Both the position numbers and the translations under genes were made by a program. Shown one piece after another: positions 31,064 through 38,861 of a DNA stretch of 40,525 nucleotides (positions are counted from its first letter, which is position 1; every line of letters begins with the position of its first letter). The DNA comes from DATKMK01 sp035541895 (GTDB lineage Bacteria; Desulfobacterota; Binatia; HRBIN30; JACQVA1): contig DATKMK010000039.1 in NCBI GenBank assembly GCA_035541895.1, positions 1-40,525 on the forward strand, read 5' to 3'. Below the pieces are notes generated by a model. That model saw nothing but the letters and a program-made list of their open reading frames with translations, was not told the DNA's origin and searched no databases.

Positions 31064-31113
31064 GTTCGCGGTTAGGGACGGAATCTCTGCTCGCTTTGCC
31101 CCTAACCGCGAAC
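31064..31113. terminator. 14-bp perfect stem in a convergent intergenic gap
   Basis: GTTCGCGGTTAGGG (31064-31077) and its exact complement (31100-31113) are separated by 22 nt. It lies between the ends of the convergent genes 29043-30977 and 31131-31511, where a two-way terminator would be expected. There is no T run on either side, so a repeat element is the alternative. Confidence 0.45.
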
Positions 31114-31130
31114 CGCGTAGATCGGCTGGC

Positions 31131-31511
31131 TCAGGCCATCCGGTGAAGGGCGCAGAGCTTGTTTCCGGACGGATCGCGCAGGTAGGCGAGGTACATCTTG
31201 CCTAGGCCACCGTCGCGCACTCCCGGTGGCTCTTCGCAGGTCGTCCCGCCGTTTGCCACCCCAGCCGCGTGCCACGCGTCGACGGTGGTCGGATCCGCGA
31301 CGGCAAACCCGATCGTACCGCCGTTGGCGACGGAGGCGGGGGCGCCGTTGATCGGTTTCGAGACGGCGAAGACGCCGGTCGGTGACATGTAGAAGATCCG
31401 TCGATTGTCGTCGATGAACCCCGGCGAGATGCCGAGTGTGCCGAGCACGGCGTCGTAAAACTTCTTGGACGCCTCGAGATCGTTGGTACCGACCATGATG
31501 TGACTGAACAT
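31131..31511 (-). CDS. VOC (glyoxalase/bleomycin-resistance) family protein
   Basis: A 126-residue single-chain protein with two beta-alpha-beta-beta-beta modules. It starts 'MFSHIMVGTNDLEASKKFYD' and then 'AVLGTLG', and ends 'KMYLAYLRDPSGNKLCALH'. AGGAAG precedes the ATG at 31511, and longer frames carry non-conserved sequence. Candidate metal ligands are His4 and the C-terminal acidic/His positions, but the set is not complete enough to call an enzyme. Members include glyoxalases, dioxygenases and binding proteins. It is monocistronic and convergent with the Cys-rich protein gene. Function undetermined. Confidence 0.85.
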   Translation of the reverse strand: MFSHIMVGTNDLEASKKFYDAVLGTLGISPGFIDDNRRIFYMSPTGVFAVSKPINGAPASVANGGTIGFAVADPTTVDAWHAAGVANGGTTCEEPPGVRDGGLGKMYLAYLRDPSGNKLCALHRMA

Positions 31512-31892
31512 TGCCTTCCTCCTTCGCGTCGATAGGCGCCGATGGAGCTCGCGCGCCGCTGAATGACAATCGCCTTCATGCATCAGCGCCACCGTTCATT
31601 CAATCGACCCCCAGGTGGAGAGGCCAAAGTTCGCACCACGGCCGGCGCAGAGACCCAACTTCGGAGCTGGTCGAGCTGCCAGACACCGCAGTGCGCGTGT
31701 CGAGCGAAGTGCAGTAGCCGACCGCTCGACACGCCGTCACTCACTCATCGCCAGCTTCCGCTGCCTGCGGCTTCTCTGCTCCACGACGCCGGCATCATCG
31801 GCCGCCGTCGGCTATGCAAACTCACGCCGACGGCAACCCCAGCCGACGTTCCCGATTTGACAAGAGCGGCGGCTGGATTATTTAAGAGTCGC
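31512..31892. other. Intergenic region with the promoter of the LpoB operon
   Basis: A 381-nt gap between divergent genes. Apart from the promoter at 31857-31884 nothing is recognisable. Reading frames present have no ribosome sites or signal-like features. Confidence 0.5.
31857..31884 (+). promoter_or_regulatory. Sigma-70-type promoter
   Basis: TTGACA (31857-31862), 16-nt spacer, TATTTA (31879-31884). The -35 is perfect and the -10 is close to consensus, in an otherwise GC-rich sequence. The start would fall near 31891, two bases before the ATG at 31893, suggesting a leaderless message. No Shine-Dalgarno is present there. Confidence 0.6.
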
Positions 31893-32231
31893 ATGGAAAC
31901 CCATCAATACAGTGCTCGTCGCATCGTGGCTGTTGCCATGATCGCTCAGATCGCAATAGCCAGCGCTGCGTATGCGGCGCTGGCCGCGGCGCCGCAGTCG
32001 GAACCGCTCGTCGTTGCGCAGGCCCAGGGATCGGGTGAGCTCCAGCCACGTTACGAGCCCGTCCAGGAAGAGCCGAAGAGCTGGTACAACTCCAGTTACA
32101 TCTTCGGCCTGACGAGCTCCGTCGCGCGTTCGACCATGGTGCCGGCAGCCAAGGCGCCGCTGTTTTTGCTGACCGTGCCCCTCGACATCGTCTTGCTTCC
32201 CTTCGCCGCCATTGGAGGATTGTTCGGATGA
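31893..32231 (+). CDS. Small exported protein heading the LpoB/COG3014 operon
   Basis: A 112-residue protein with an N-terminal signal (about 1-29, 'RRIVAVAMIAQIAIASAAYA'). A short polar part with 'ELQPRYEPVQEEPKSWYNSS' follows, then a hydrophobic C-terminus ('APLFLLTVPLDIVLLPFAAIGGLFG'). The spacing of 'YIFGLTSSVARSTMVP...PL..TVPLDIVLLP' recalls small YceK-like inner-membrane proteins. Its stop overlaps the start of the LpoB-like gene (ATGA), so they are co-translated. Function unknown; an envelope role is likely from context. Confidence 0.75.
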   Translation: METHQYSARRIVAVAMIAQIAIASAAYAALAAAPQSEPLVVAQAQGSGELQPRYEPVQEEPKSWYNSSYIFGLTSSVARSTMVPAAKAPLFLLTVPLDIVLLPFAAIGGLFG

Positions 32232-32887
32232 TCAGCTCACTCCGCTCCCCGAGACACGACTCTGCGAGTGCGCGCGGTCTGCTTGCCTTGTTGGCCGTCG
32301 CCATGGGCGCGGGTTTTCTTGCGACCGGAAACGGCTGCGCCGCCCGCGCCATGCGCGGCGGTGAAGGAACGGCCAATCCGAATCTCGACCGACCGGCGAT
32401 GAGCGTCGCGATCGATCGCGACGACATCACCTACCTCGTCGACGATTACCTCAAGCGCTTGGAAGCTTCGCCGTTCTGGCAACAGACGATCAAAGGTGCC
32501 GCCCAACCACCGGTGGTTGCCATCTGGCCCATCCAGAACGCCACGTCGCAGCACATCGACGACCAGATGCTCACCGTGCTGTCGTCGATCGAAACGTCGC
32601 TGATCAACACGGGCGCGGTGCGCGTCGTGGATCGCAGCCGCCAGGAGTCACTCGCACAAGAGATCGGCATCCAGCAGGGCGCCATCTTCGATCAGTCGAG
32701 CGCCCAGCGACTTGGCCGCCAGCTCGGCGCGCAGTATTTCTTCACCGGGAAGATCACTTCGGTCGACGAGCGGCTGAACAGCACGCGACGCGTGCAGTAC
32801 ACGCTGTTCTTGCAAGTGATCGAGATCGAGAACGGGCTGATTCGGTTCCAGAACGAGGTGGCGCGTTCGAAGCAAGTCGAGGGCTGA
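32228..32887 (+). CDS. LpoB-like penicillin-binding-protein activator lipoprotein
   Basis: A 219-residue protein of the LpoB family. It has a signal with a weak lipobox ATGNGC (Cys37), then a helical linker with 'DDITYLVDDYLKRLEASPFW'. The conserved core follows: 'PPVVAIWPIQNATSQHIDD', 'LSSIETSLINTGAVRVVDRS', 'ESLAQEIGIQQGAIFDQSSA' and 'LGAQYFFTGKITSVDER'. In E. coli LpoB is an outer-membrane lipoprotein that activates PBP1B from outside. In many other bacteria homologs are found with COG3014 proteins, as here. Activation of a PBP in this organism is inferred. It overlaps the preceding gene by 4 nt and lies 10 nt before the next. Confidence 0.88.
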   Translation: MISSLRSPRHDSASARGLLALLAVAMGAGFLATGNGCAARAMRGGEGTANPNLDRPAMSVAIDRDDITYLVDDYLKRLEASPFWQQTIKGAAQPPVVAIWPIQNATSQHIDDQMLTVLSSIETSLINTGAVRVVDRSRQESLAQEIGIQQGAIFDQSSAQRLGRQLGAQYFFTGKITSVDERLNSTRRVQYTLFLQVIEIENGLIRFQNEVARSKQVEG

Positions 32888-32897
32888 TCGGCCCCGC

Positions 32898-34253
32898 ATG
32901 CGTCGGATCTGCCGGAGCGCTGGTCGGGCGCCGGTCCTCATGACGCTGGCGGGTTTGGCGGCATGCGTCGCTGCCGGCTGCGCCACGTATACCGATCACA
33001 TCCGTGACGCGAGCCTCTCCACTGCCGCCGGCAACTACGAAGGCGGCCTGAGCGATCTGAACAAAGTCCTTGGTGTCCAATCGACCGACGAGCTGCCCGA
33101 TGATTGGAGTGGCGACCGCCCGCTTGCCGCGCTCGACCGCGGCACACTCCAGCAGGCACTGACACGCTATCCTGCCTCAGCCCGCGACCTCTCGGGGGCC
33201 GAGCAGGTGCTCGAATTGCTCGACATGAAGACCGATCCCGTCGGCACGTTGGGCGCCTATATATACAGCGACAGCGTAAAGACCTACCGAACACCGCCGA
33301 GCGAACGGCTCGCGCTGAACGCCTTGAACTTGCTCAACTATCTCGCCGTCGGCGATCTCAACGGCGCCGCCGTCGAAGCGCGGCGCTTTCAGGTAATGCG
33401 CGACTACCTGGATTCGGAGAGCATCAAAGCCGATCAGCCGGCGCGGCTGGGAACCTTTCTCGCCGGTTTCGTTTTCGAACGACGCGGCGAAGCCGACCGT
33501 GCGTTGCGCTACTACGAAGAGACGCTCGCGCTGGGGCCGCTTCCGGCGCTCGACCCGGCAATCGTGCGACTGACGCGCACGAATCCATATCGCGGCCCGC
33601 ACATCAAGGAAATTCTAGCTCGCAACGCAGCAAACAAAGCGGACCCCGTTCCACCGTGCGAGCTGCTCATCGTGCTCAGCCTCGGCCGCGTGCCGCACAA
33701 GGAACCCAAGCGCATTCCAGTCGGCGTGGCCGTTGGGCTCGCGGGAACCTTCGCCAGTGGCGATGTCGACTGGCTCAAGTACGGAGCCGGCAAAGTAGTT
33801 GTGTACCCGGAGTTGGTCGCGACACCGAGCGCACTGGGTGAACCAGAAGTGAGCGTCGATGGTGGCCCGGTACGCATCGAACCGCTGGTCGATCTCGGCG
33901 CCACGGTGCGGCAAGAATACGAAGAGGCGAAACCGAAGATCATAGCGGCGGCGTTGACGCGCATGGCCGCGCGTGGCGGGGCTGCGGAAGGCATCCGCGC
34001 CGCGGGCAAGCAGCAAAGCTCGCTGCTCGGCGACATTCTGGCGATCCTGTTCGAATCGACGATGGTCGCTCTGGACCGCCCAGATACGCGCTCGTGGACC
34101 ATGCTGCCGAATCAGGTGCTGGTCGTGCGTTTGCCGGTTTCGCCCGGACAACACGGCGTCGAAGTGAAATTCCCGGGCGGTGGAGCGCGGAATGTGACCG
34201 CCGATGTACCGAAGGCCGGCTATGCGGTCGCCGTGGTAACCGAGCCGCGTTGA
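32898..34253 (+). CDS. COG3014-type TPR-like lipoprotein
   Basis: A 451-residue protein with a signal and lipobox VAAGC (Cys28). A helical-repeat N-terminal half follows: 'AAGNYEGGLSDLNKVLG', 'LNALNLLNYLAVGDLNGAAV', 'FVFERRGEADRALRYYEETL'. The C-terminal half is mixed, with 'ELLIVLSLGRVPHKEPKRIP', 'YPELVATPSALGEPEVSVDG' and 'RSWTMLPNQVLVVRLPVSPG'. This matches the uncharacterised COG3014 family that accompanies LpoB-like genes. Probably an outer-membrane-anchored partner in envelope maintenance. The 20-bp palindrome at 34336 lies behind it. Confidence 0.83.
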   Translation: MRRICRSAGRAPVLMTLAGLAACVAAGCATYTDHIRDASLSTAAGNYEGGLSDLNKVLGVQSTDELPDDWSGDRPLAALDRGTLQQALTRYPASARDLSGAEQVLELLDMKTDPVGTLGAYIYSDSVKTYRTPPSERLALNALNLLNYLAVGDLNGAAVEARRFQVMRDYLDSESIKADQPARLGTFLAGFVFERRGEADRALRYYEETLALGPLPALDPAIVRLTRTNPYRGPHIKEILARNAANKADPVPPCELLIVLSLGRVPHKEPKRIPVGVAVGLAGTFASGDVDWLKYGAGKVVVYPELVATPSALGEPEVSVDGGPVRIEPLVDLGATVRQEYEEAKPKIIAAALTRMAARGGAAEGIRAAGKQQSSLLGDILAILFESTMVALDRPDTRSWTMLPNQVLVVRLPVSPGQHGVEVKFPGGGARNVTADVPKAGYAVAVVTEPR

Positions 34254-34335
34254 ATTCAGCGCCTCAAATCGGTGCCGGCCAAAACCGCAGCGCACGAACC
34301 AGACCCTTCGGTATGTCGCCAGGCCGGTCGCGGCT

Positions 34336-34355
34336 GCTCACCGGATCCGGTGAGC
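34336..34355. terminator. 20-bp perfect palindrome after the LpoB operon
   Basis: GCTCACCGGATCCGGTGAGC is self-complementary and lies 82 nt past the COG3014 stop, between that gene and the insertion element. It would form a strong hairpin in RNA, but no T run follows. Terminator by position only. Confidence 0.4.
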
Positions 34356-34393
34356 CACCTTGGCTTCAGAAGAGCTTCGGCGTCGATCCCCTC

Positions 34394-35799
34394 TTAGCAG
34401 CCCGTTGAGAAAGCCGAGGTTTGCGAGAGCAACGGCTGTATAGGCCATCGACGGTCAGCCGTGCCGGTGTGGTCGTAGGCCGTGCCCGATGCGCAACGAG
34501 TTCCGACCAGCGATCGACAACGCCACAACAGCAGCCAAAGCGTGGCCGCAAGCAGGAGTCCCATCGCTCCTTGCAGAGTCCGCGGTGTCCCGACTCCGAA
34601 CAGCGCGAGCATGATGAGCCCGAGGTTGCACGCCGTCGCCCGCAGCAGGTGAGACTTCGAGACGTTCACCACGCCGCGCACCCACGCGCGCCGCCCGCCG
34701 CCCGCCGCCCGTTTCGCAGGTGTGCGCGAAGCTGCGTTCCGCTTGCTCGCTCCGCTGGCGCCCCAGTCGGCGGCCACGTTCACCCTTGATGCGCTGGCGG
34801 TTCGCGTACACGACGTGCGGCTGCCCCGCGGGCTTATCCTGCCACGTGCGCCGGCCGCGTCGCTTCGGCTCAGCGATGTACGCACGGACCTGCTCAACTG
34901 CTTCAAGAATCTGGATGGTGTCCGCCTTGTGATAGCCCTTGTCCCCGACCACCTCTTCCACTTGGTGGGGGCTGCCCGCCGCGGCGAGTTGCTGGCGCGC
35001 CAACTCCACCGTCACCGGTAACGTCTCGGCGTCGGGATCATCGCCCCAATACACCACCGGCGCCACGATCAGCCCGCTGCCCAACTCCACCGCATGCTCG
35101 GCCTTGTAGGCTAGGTGCGTGCGCCCGTCCTTCATCTTGGTCACCCGGCTGTCCGGATCGGTCGCCGATTTCCGATCCTTGTTCGAGGTCTTCTTCTTGC
35201 GCTTCTTGTCGAACCGCCGCAGCTCCTCGTCCGTTGGGTTCTCGATGCCCTCGGCGGCCGCGAGCCCGCGCACGTACGCCTTCCAATCTTGCCCCGTATC
35301 GCGGCGCACCAACGACTTCATCGCCGCGTTCGCCTCCAGCGTGGTGGCATCGACCGCGATCGTCTTGCCCTTGAGCAGCCCATACTCCACTGCCACCTTC
35401 AGGACGAACCCGAAGACCTTCTCGAATACGTCCTCTGGCAGCCGCTTACGAATGCGGGTCATGCTCGAGTGCTCGGGCGGGCGCGCCGTCACGGCCAAGC
35501 CCAGAAACGACCGTAACAACAGACTATCCGCACACCGCCACGCGATACCTCGCTGCGAGCTCAGCCCCTCGAAGTACCCGACGAATAGCATCCGGAAATA
35601 CACCGCCCGGCTGGATTGATGGTCGCCCCTCACCGTCGGCGTAGTAGGATTCGCACCGCTCTGCGACGAAACGATCAACCCCGCCTCGCTCCAACACCTC
35701 ATTCAGCTTCTCGGAAAAGACGTGTCCGGGCGAACGCGGCAACTCCTGTGTCGCCACCCACATCCCGCTCTGTTCCGGCTCGCGCCGCTTCATCGACAT
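34394..35799 (-). pseudogene. IS1182-type transposase, at least two frameshifts
   Basis: The family sequence is spread over three frames. Frame 1 (35799 to about 35607) has 'MWVATQELPRSPGHVFSEKL' and 'ESYYADGEGRPS'. Frame 2 (to about 34690) has 'VYFRMLFVGYFEGLSSQRGI', 'KTIAVDATTLEANAAMKS', 'LAYKAEHAVELGSG' and 'VVGDKGYHKADTI'. These include DDE residues (VDAT, GDKGYHK). Frame 3 has 'RRAWVRGVVNVSKSHLL' and 'NLGLIMLALFGVGTP'. The frame changes remove a single full-length product, so the enzyme is inactive unless unusually frameshifted. Confidence 0.85.
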
Positions 35800-35888
35800 C
35801 CGCCCCTCCGTCCACCATCGACGCTTGGAAACAACGGCGTCCTCATATCACATCTGCACAGTGCCCGGGCTTTTTCAACGGGCTGCTA
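34395..35888 (-). mobile_element. IS1182-type insertion sequence, degraded
   Basis: The ends are inverted repeats: TAGCAGCCCGTTGAGAAAGC at 34395 and, as complement, TAGCAGCCCGTTGAAAAAGC ending at 35888. The element spans about 1.49 kb and holds one transposase, broken by frameshifts. Flanking bases TTAG (left) and CTAG (right) could be a decayed 4-bp CTAG target duplication, counting the element as 34399-35884. It lies 26 nt from the 3' end of tRNA-Thr. Family assignment is from transposase and ends. Confidence 0.8.
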
Positions 35889-35913
35889 GACCAAGGAGGC
35901 GGGAAAAAGTGAA

Positions 35914-35986
35914 AGCTGGCGCGCGGATTCGAACCGCGGACCTGCTGATTACGAATCAGCTGCTCTACCGACTGAGCTACGCCAGC
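35914..35986 (-). tRNA. tRNA-Thr (anticodon CGU)
   Basis: The minus strand folds as a complete cloverleaf. The acceptor is GCTGGCG/CGCCAGC, the D stem GCTC/GAGC, the anticodon stem GCTGA/TCAGC with loop TTCGTAA, and the T stem CGCGG/CCGCG with loop TTCGAAT. Anticodon CGT reads ACG (Thr). The CCA end is not encoded. A promoter-like sequence lies about 57 nt upstream. Confidence 0.96.
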
Positions 35987-36042
35987 GCGGCGGTGAGCGG
36001 CCGTCCGGATGGACGAGCCGGCGCGTTCTGTTGCGCCCGCGG

Positions 36043-36071
36043 CTTATAGCGGAATCGCTTGGCGGTGTGAA
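36043..36071 (-). promoter_or_regulatory. Promoter of tRNA-Thr
   Basis: On the minus strand TTCACA (36071-36066) is followed after 17 nt by TATAAG (36048-36043). Transcription would start about 50 nt before the mature tRNA 5' end. Spacing and -10 are good. Confidence 0.55.
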
Positions 36072-36083
36072 GGACCGCGCGGC

Positions 36084-36434
36084 TCACTCGCGATAACGCG
36101 CCAGCGCTCGCTCGACTGCCCGAAGCGTAGCCGCTCTGGTGCGCGTTCGACGTAGGCTCGCAGCGCACGTCGCATCCTCTAGCACGTCCTCCACCCACCT
36201 CGCGAAGTCGTTCTTGCCGGCACCAACGTGATGCGCGAACTGGACGTCGCTCAAGCCGCCGGCCAGTAAGTCGCGCAACTCCCGTAGATTCGATAGCACC
36301 GGGCCATGATTGACCCAGAACTGCTTGCCTGGTGGGGCTTGCACCAACGAGTTCCGCGTTCGCTTCGCCGCGGTGGTTCGCGGGCGCACCCGCTTGGGTT
36401 TTGGTTTGGTTGTCGTGCTCTCTTGCTTCTTCAC
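36084..36434 (-). CDS. Small basic protein resembling DUF5752
   Basis: A 116-residue protein; GTG 36434 is chosen because GAGGCGAGGG lies upstream and the longer frame is Ala/Thr-rich filler overlapping the neighbouring gene. The first 35 residues are Lys/Arg/Thr-rich and disordered-looking. The rest reads 'FWVNHGPVLSNLRELRDLLA', 'LSDVQFAHHVGAGKNDFARW' and 'VEDVLEDATCAASLRR'. This 'F...G..L.NL.EL...L...S...F..HV...KNDFA.WI..VL.D..LA' pattern matches what I recall of DUF5752. No function is known. It lies 56 nt behind a small membrane-protein gene on the same strand. Confidence 0.65.
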   Translation of the reverse strand: MKKQESTTTKPKPKRVRPRTTAAKRTRNSLVQAPPGKQFWVNHGPVLSNLRELRDLLAGGLSDVQFAHHVGAGKNDFARWVEDVLEDATCAASLRRTRTRAATLRAVERALARYRE

Positions 36435-36490
36435 AGTACCCTCGCCTCTACCCGCATCATCGTGTCTCCGCAATCCCGCTGTCGGAGCGT

Positions 36491-36706
36491 TCACGTGTAC
36501 GCGAGCCGTGGTCGCCGTCGCCGCGGCGTCGGTTCGGGTGAACGCGGTGCCGGTCGCAGCGGCGGCCGCCATTCATGCAGTATTCCGAGCAGCGAACCGA
36601 CCAGCGCCGCCAGCAGTACCGCGACGATGATGCCTGCCGAACCCATCACCACGACGCCCGCCATCGGATCTCCCGGCCATAACGCCGGCGTTTGTACGAA
36701 GGTCAT
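36491..36706 (-). CDS. Small single-span membrane protein
   Basis: A 71-residue protein. AGGGAGAA lies 6 nt before the ATG. One hydrophobic helix (about 18-43, 'VVVMGSAGIIVAVLLAALVG') is followed by a Pro/Arg-rich cytoplasmic tail ('HEWRPPLRPAPRSPEPTPRR'). There is no recognisable family. It is probably co-transcribed with the DUF5752-like gene downstream and is divergent from the glycosyltransferase. Ala/Arg-rich composition in GC-rich DNA means a chance frame cannot be fully excluded. Confidence 0.55.
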   Translation of the reverse strand: MTFVQTPALWPGDPMAGVVVMGSAGIIVAVLLAALVGSLLGILHEWRPPLRPAPRSPEPTPRRRRPRLAYT

Positions 36707-36978
36707 CTGAGTTCTCCCTTCCGGCCAACCGTGTCTGCAGCCAGCGTGCCGCGGGTGTGTGACATGCCGGTTCAGACGTTGCGAATAATGTGTGAATAGC
36801 CCTTCGCCACAGGTTGCTGAATTGTGCGGCATTGGCCTCACAATACCCAACAATGTGGTGTGAATGTGTGACTGCAGATGATGATTGATGCTCGCCTTCG
36901 CCGCGCAGACCGCGTCAAGAACCACTTGCGTGTCGTCGCCATTGCACGCGCAACAGCGAAGTGCGACAGAGGATCGCC

Positions 36979-38160
36979 GTGAAAGACGCGCGTGGGTTCG
37001 TCCCGTCGCTCGCTCCGGTTGCGTGTGCGACGCTGCTTGCCGCGGTGGCGCTGTGGGCCGTGGTCAACGAACACGGCGTCGACTTCTCAACCTACTTTCT
37101 CGCAGCGCACGCGCTGCGGCACGGAGGCAACGTCTACGCGCTCAGCGACGCGGACTTCGCGGCGTTGGCGCAATCACACGGTGTCGCGCACTATGCTCCG
37201 CCGTATCCATACCCGCCCCTGCTCGCAGGACTCTTGATGTCGCTCACCCCGTTGCCGGTGCAATCAGCGTTCGCCCTCTGGAGCGCGGCCAACGTAGCGG
37301 CGGTGGTGCTCGCGGGATTGCTTCTGTCGTCGCGTCGCGACTCCACGTGGACCGGTCCGGTGGCGTTCGGGGCGCTCGCGCTGTTCGGGCCGATCTGGGC
37401 GACGTTGTACGCGGGTCAAGCCAACGCGTTGGTTCTGCTTTCGCTCGCCGCATATCTCGCGCTTGCGGACTCGGCTGTGCTGTCGGGCTGCGCGCTGGGC
37501 ATCGGCTTGATGCTAAAGCCGCTCGCGGGACCCGTCCTCGTTCACCTGGCGTGGCGAAGGGAATGGCGGCGATTGGTGGGCGCTGCGCTCGGCCTCGCCC
37601 TTATCCTCGTGCTGTCGTTGCCGCTCACCGGGTTGCACAGTGTGATCGACTACGTGGTGTACGCGCTGCAGACGAGTTGGCAACGATTGGGCAGTGCGCC
37701 GGTCACCTATCCGCCAAATCAATCCTTGCTCGGGTGCTTCGCTCGACTACTGGCCGGTGAGCCGAACCTCGCGCGCGCATTGTGGCTCGGTTCCAGTGCG
37801 GCGCTGTGTCTGGGCGTCGCGAGCCTGACTTCGCCCGCGCGGCGAGCGGACACCGCTACCTTCAGGCTGGAGACCGGTTTGGTTCTGGTGACGACGAATT
37901 TGGTTGTGCCGCTCGGCTGGTACCACCACGCGACGATGTCGGTGCCAGCCATCATCTTGGCGTGGCAGGCGAGCCCCAAACTAGTCGCTCGCAGCATGTT
38001 GGTGGTTGCCTTTGCACTGATCTGCGCACAGGGGCTGTGGTGGCACCGACTTGCAAGTTACCCGTCACTGCTGTCGCTCGGAACATACGGATTGCTGCTG
38101 ACGTATGCGGTCACCGCGGTCCAACTCGCGAAGCAACGGCGAGGTCATGTGACTTGGTGA
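36979..38160 (+). CDS. GT87-type (DUF2029) membrane glycosyltransferase
   Basis: A 393-residue polytopic protein with about 9-10 hydrophobic segments. GTG 36979 follows AGAGGA and is preferred to GTG 36961. The family's N-terminal signature is present: 'NEHGVDFSTYFLAAHALRHG' and 'NVYALSDADF', then 'YPYPPLLAGLLMSLTPLP', 'LYAGQANALVLLSLAAYLA' and 'LKPLAGPVLVHLAWRREWRR'. The Asp of GVDFS is the likely catalytic base. GT87 enzymes use polyprenyl-phosphate sugars, for example mannosyltransferases of lipoglycan synthesis. The acceptor here is unknown. It is followed after 43 nt by the TetR gene, but probably not in one operon because an operator-like site lies between them. Confidence 0.82.
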   Translation: MKDARGFVPSLAPVACATLLAAVALWAVVNEHGVDFSTYFLAAHALRHGGNVYALSDADFAALAQSHGVAHYAPPYPYPPLLAGLLMSLTPLPVQSAFALWSAANVAAVVLAGLLLSSRRDSTWTGPVAFGALALFGPIWATLYAGQANALVLLSLAAYLALADSAVLSGCALGIGLMLKPLAGPVLVHLAWRREWRRLVGAALGLALILVLSLPLTGLHSVIDYVVYALQTSWQRLGSAPVTYPPNQSLLGCFARLLAGEPNLARALWLGSSAALCLGVASLTSPARRADTATFRLETGLVLVTTNLVVPLGWYHHATMSVPAIILAWQASPKLVARSMLVVAFALICAQGLWWHRLASYPSLLSLGTYGLLLTYAVTAVQLAKQRRGHVTW

Positions 38161-38182
38161 CCTTTGTCATACCAACCGTCCG

Positions 38183-38192
38183 ACCGTTCGGT
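38183..38192. promoter_or_regulatory. Operator-like palindrome before the TetR gene
   Basis: ACCGTTCGGT is a perfect 4-2-4 palindrome 11 nt upstream of the TetR start. A further ACCG lies eight bases upstream (38175). 'ACCGACCGnTCGGT'-type sites are common in front of autoregulated TetR genes, so self-repression and control of the downstream cytochrome b/molybdoenzyme genes is plausible. Confidence 0.45.
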
Positions 38193-38203
38193 AGATTCGC
38201 GCC

Positions 38204-38851
38204 ATGCGAACGTCCGCCGAACGCGGAACCCGTGAGCGTATTTTGGAGGTTGCGGAATCCTCGCTCGCCGAGTGCGGCTATCACGGCACCCGGTTGCACC
38301 GCATTGCCGAGCGTGTGGGCATCCAGAAGGCGTCCCTCTTTCACTACTTTCCCAGCAAGGACGATCTCTATCGCGCGGTACTCGATGAAGGACTCGACGA
38401 GACCGAGCAAACCGTACGGCAGGTCTTGGACGGAGGCGGCTCGCCGTCGGAGAAGATCCGCCAGTTGCTCGAAGCGTACGTCGAGATGGTTGCACAGCAC
38501 CCCGATCGCACCAAAATCCTGTTGCGCCAATCGCTCGGCGACGCGCCCGCCAGCTATCATCAGCCGCCGGACGCGCACCGCGTTCTGAGCGCGGTGGTGG
38601 CGTTCGTCAGCGAGGGACAACGAATCAAGGAATTTGCGCCGATCGATCCCGTGGCGCTGACGCTGGGCGTCGTCGGGATGGTGGCCTTCTTCTTCACCTC
38701 CGCGCCGGTGCTGGCGCCGGCGTGGTGTGGCGATCCAGGCAACCCGACGATTGTCGAACGGGTCAAGGAACACGTCGTCGAAGTGGTTGCTCGATGTCTG
38801 GGCATCGGCCACGAGCCGACCGTGGCCGCGGCCAAGGTCGCGATTGCATGA
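38204..38851 (+). CDS. TetR-family transcriptional regulator
   Basis: A 215-residue protein. The N-terminal helix-turn-helix reads 'RERILEVAESSLAECGYHGT' and 'RLHRIAERVGIQKASLFHYF', then PSKDDLY. This is a textbook TetR DNA-binding domain (about 8-55). The C-terminal part is helical, with 'IRQLLEAYVEMVAQHPDRTK' and a hydrophobic segment near 150-170, and should bind a small ligand. The gene is immediately upstream of a cytochrome b and of molybdoenzyme subunits on the same strand (10 nt gap). It probably controls them in response to the enzyme's hydrocarbon or sterol-like substrate (inference). Confidence 0.92.
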   Translation: MRTSAERGTRERILEVAESSLAECGYHGTRLHRIAERVGIQKASLFHYFPSKDDLYRAVLDEGLDETEQTVRQVLDGGGSPSEKIRQLLEAYVEMVAQHPDRTKILLRQSLGDAPASYHQPPDAHRVLSAVVAFVSEGQRIKEFAPIDPVALTLGVVGMVAFFFTSAPVLAPAWCGDPGNPTIVERVKEHVVEVVARCLGIGHEPTVAAAKVAIA

Positions 38852-38861
38852 GCGCGCATCC

